Shown in pieces: positions 63,506-64,000 of a stretch of DNA of 64,000 nt. Position numbers and translations under genes: made by a program. This DNA is from Mycobacterium paraffinicum (GTDB lineage Bacteria > Actinomycetota > Actinomycetes > Mycobacteriales > Mycobacteriaceae). Every line of letters begins with the position of its first letter. The stretch's first letter is position 1. The notes beneath the pieces are model-generated. The model was given only the letters and a program-made list of their open reading frames with translations, did no database searches and was not told the DNA's origin. The stretch lies in assembly GCF_001907675.1 (NCBI RefSeq), contig NZ_MPNT01000003.1:124001-188000 (forward strand), given 5' to 3'.

Positions 63506-63721
63506 ATGGCCGCACCCAAGGGCTCGGGCAAGTACGTAGTCGCTGCACCGCGCGCTAACGAGGCGATGCACTCACATCGGATACTGCTGGCCCTGGTCGT
63601 GGTCATGGCCCTCATCGCTGCGATCACCGGTGTCGTCGTCGCGGCGTCGACCGGGCACACCACGGCCGCGCTCGTGATCGCGCTGGTCGCCGGCGGATGG
63701 TTCTCGGCCGCCCTTTGCTAG
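63506..63721 (+). CDS. Small membrane protein
   Basis: A 71-residue protein from ATG 63506, GAGGGGAG five bases upstream. Residues 1-25 are polar and Lys/Ala-rich (APKGSGKYVVAAPRANEA). They are followed by two hydrophobic segments, about 27-47 (LLALVVVMALIAAITGVVV) and 52-70 (TAALVIALVAGGWFSAAL). No family is recognised. A CRP-like site lies upstream. Confidence 0.72.
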   Translation: MAAPKGSGKYVVAAPRANEAMHSHRILLALVVVMALIAAITGVVVAASTGHTTAALVIALVAGGWFSAALC

Positions 63722-63784
63722 GGGGCATGATCCGCGGCGCCCTCACTCGGTCAGCGCTGGTTGCCGCGTCGCTGGCCGCGTGGA

Positions 63785-64000
63785 TTACGGGGCGCTAGCG
63801 CCTGGGCAGTACTTGATCCGACCCAGGTCGACCCACATGTTGGCGCGCTTGGCGGCCTGATCCGGGTTCAGCCCGGTCACGCCCTGGTTGTTCGCCTGTT
63901 GCATCGCGCCGACGATCTGGGCGCGTGACCAGCCGTCCGCCATGGCCCTGCACATCGTCTGTTCGGTCTGCATCTCGTAGTTGGGCCAGTCCGGTGGGAA
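63785..64000 (-). CDS. DUF732 exported protein (partial, N-terminus outside window)
   Basis: The last 71 codons of a minus-strand gene running off the right edge. WPNYEMQTEQTMCRAMADGW, SRAQIVGAMQQANNQG and NMWVDLGRIKYCPGAS show the DUF732 pattern with its two Cys. The signal peptide and start are not in the window. Confidence 0.82.
   Translation of the reverse strand, partial: FPPDWPNYEMQTEQTMCRAMADGWSRAQIVGAMQQANNQGVTGLNPDQAAKRANMWVDLGRIKYCPGASAP

Overview
The window comes from a slow-growing Mycobacterium. It is uniformly GC-rich and carries mycobacterial hallmarks: an MmpS/MmpL pair, four LLM-fold F420 enzymes and an F420/NADP reductase-like protein, an MspA-family porin, DUF732 and PknH-sensor-domain exported proteins, and a 13E12/DUF222 HNH protein. 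From memory of M. tuberculosis H37Rv, the backbone follows Rv3061c-Rv3079c: fadE22 (1-1239), ligB, cstA (to 6067), mmr (23060), pgmA (43469), two crcB genes, the Rv3072c-Rv3075c counterparts (46593-50814) and the Rv3079c counterpart (54199). Large blocks absent from that H37Rv interval sit between these landmarks. No search could be run, so species is not assigned; an M. avium-complex-like organism is a guess.

Region by region. 1-6067: two-domain acyl-CoA dehydrogenase, SDR, LigB, CstA. 6248-12893: a coupled pair of tiny genes, a free-standing Hsp70, a nitroreductase, a patch of gene debris, a full-length AdhE and an F420 enzyme. 13126-19831: a PknH-domain lipoprotein, then a tightly packed beta-oxidation operon (thiolase, enoyl-CoA hydratase, alpha-methylacyl-CoA racemase, acyl-CoA dehydrogenase), four copies of a 55-bp tandem repeat, an MspA-like porin and a small exported protein. 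19845-23383: a leftward hydrolase/DoxX/SDR/phosphotransferase operon divergent from mmr. 23544-32043: a classical glycogen phosphorylase, an SDR pseudogene, a three-gene membrane cluster with a Gly/Ser-rich protein, and MmpS-MmpL behind a perfect inverted repeat. 32040-42151: SDR, orphan HicB-like protein, MarR beside a dead quinone reductase, a ferritin-like protein/ferredoxin/ferredoxin-reductase operon, a Tat-exported DUF1906 protein, F420 genes with a MarR regulator, a membrane protein divergent from a TetR regulator, and tRNA-Ala(GGC).

42207-56418: MFS transporter, PgmA, CrcB pair, an MbtK-like acyltransferase, F420 enzyme, DUF488, HNH protein, DsbA-like protein and CitE-like lyase. A divergent ferritin-like/hemerythrin pair with SigF-type promoters follows, then SelO and small membrane or exported proteins. 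56554-64000: a phospholipase D-like protein, a phytanoyl-CoA dioxygenase, a DMT transporter, a type I glutamine synthetase outside its usual context, a potassium channel with RCK domains on both sides of the pore, and small exported or membrane proteins.

Themes: fatty acid and branched-chain acyl-CoA metabolism, F420/flavin redox chemistry, glucose-1-phosphate metabolism (GlgP feeding PgmA), and several one-component regulators with visible palindromic operators. Four decayed gene remnants mark indel hot spots. No insertion sequence, prophage or CRISPR array was seen.
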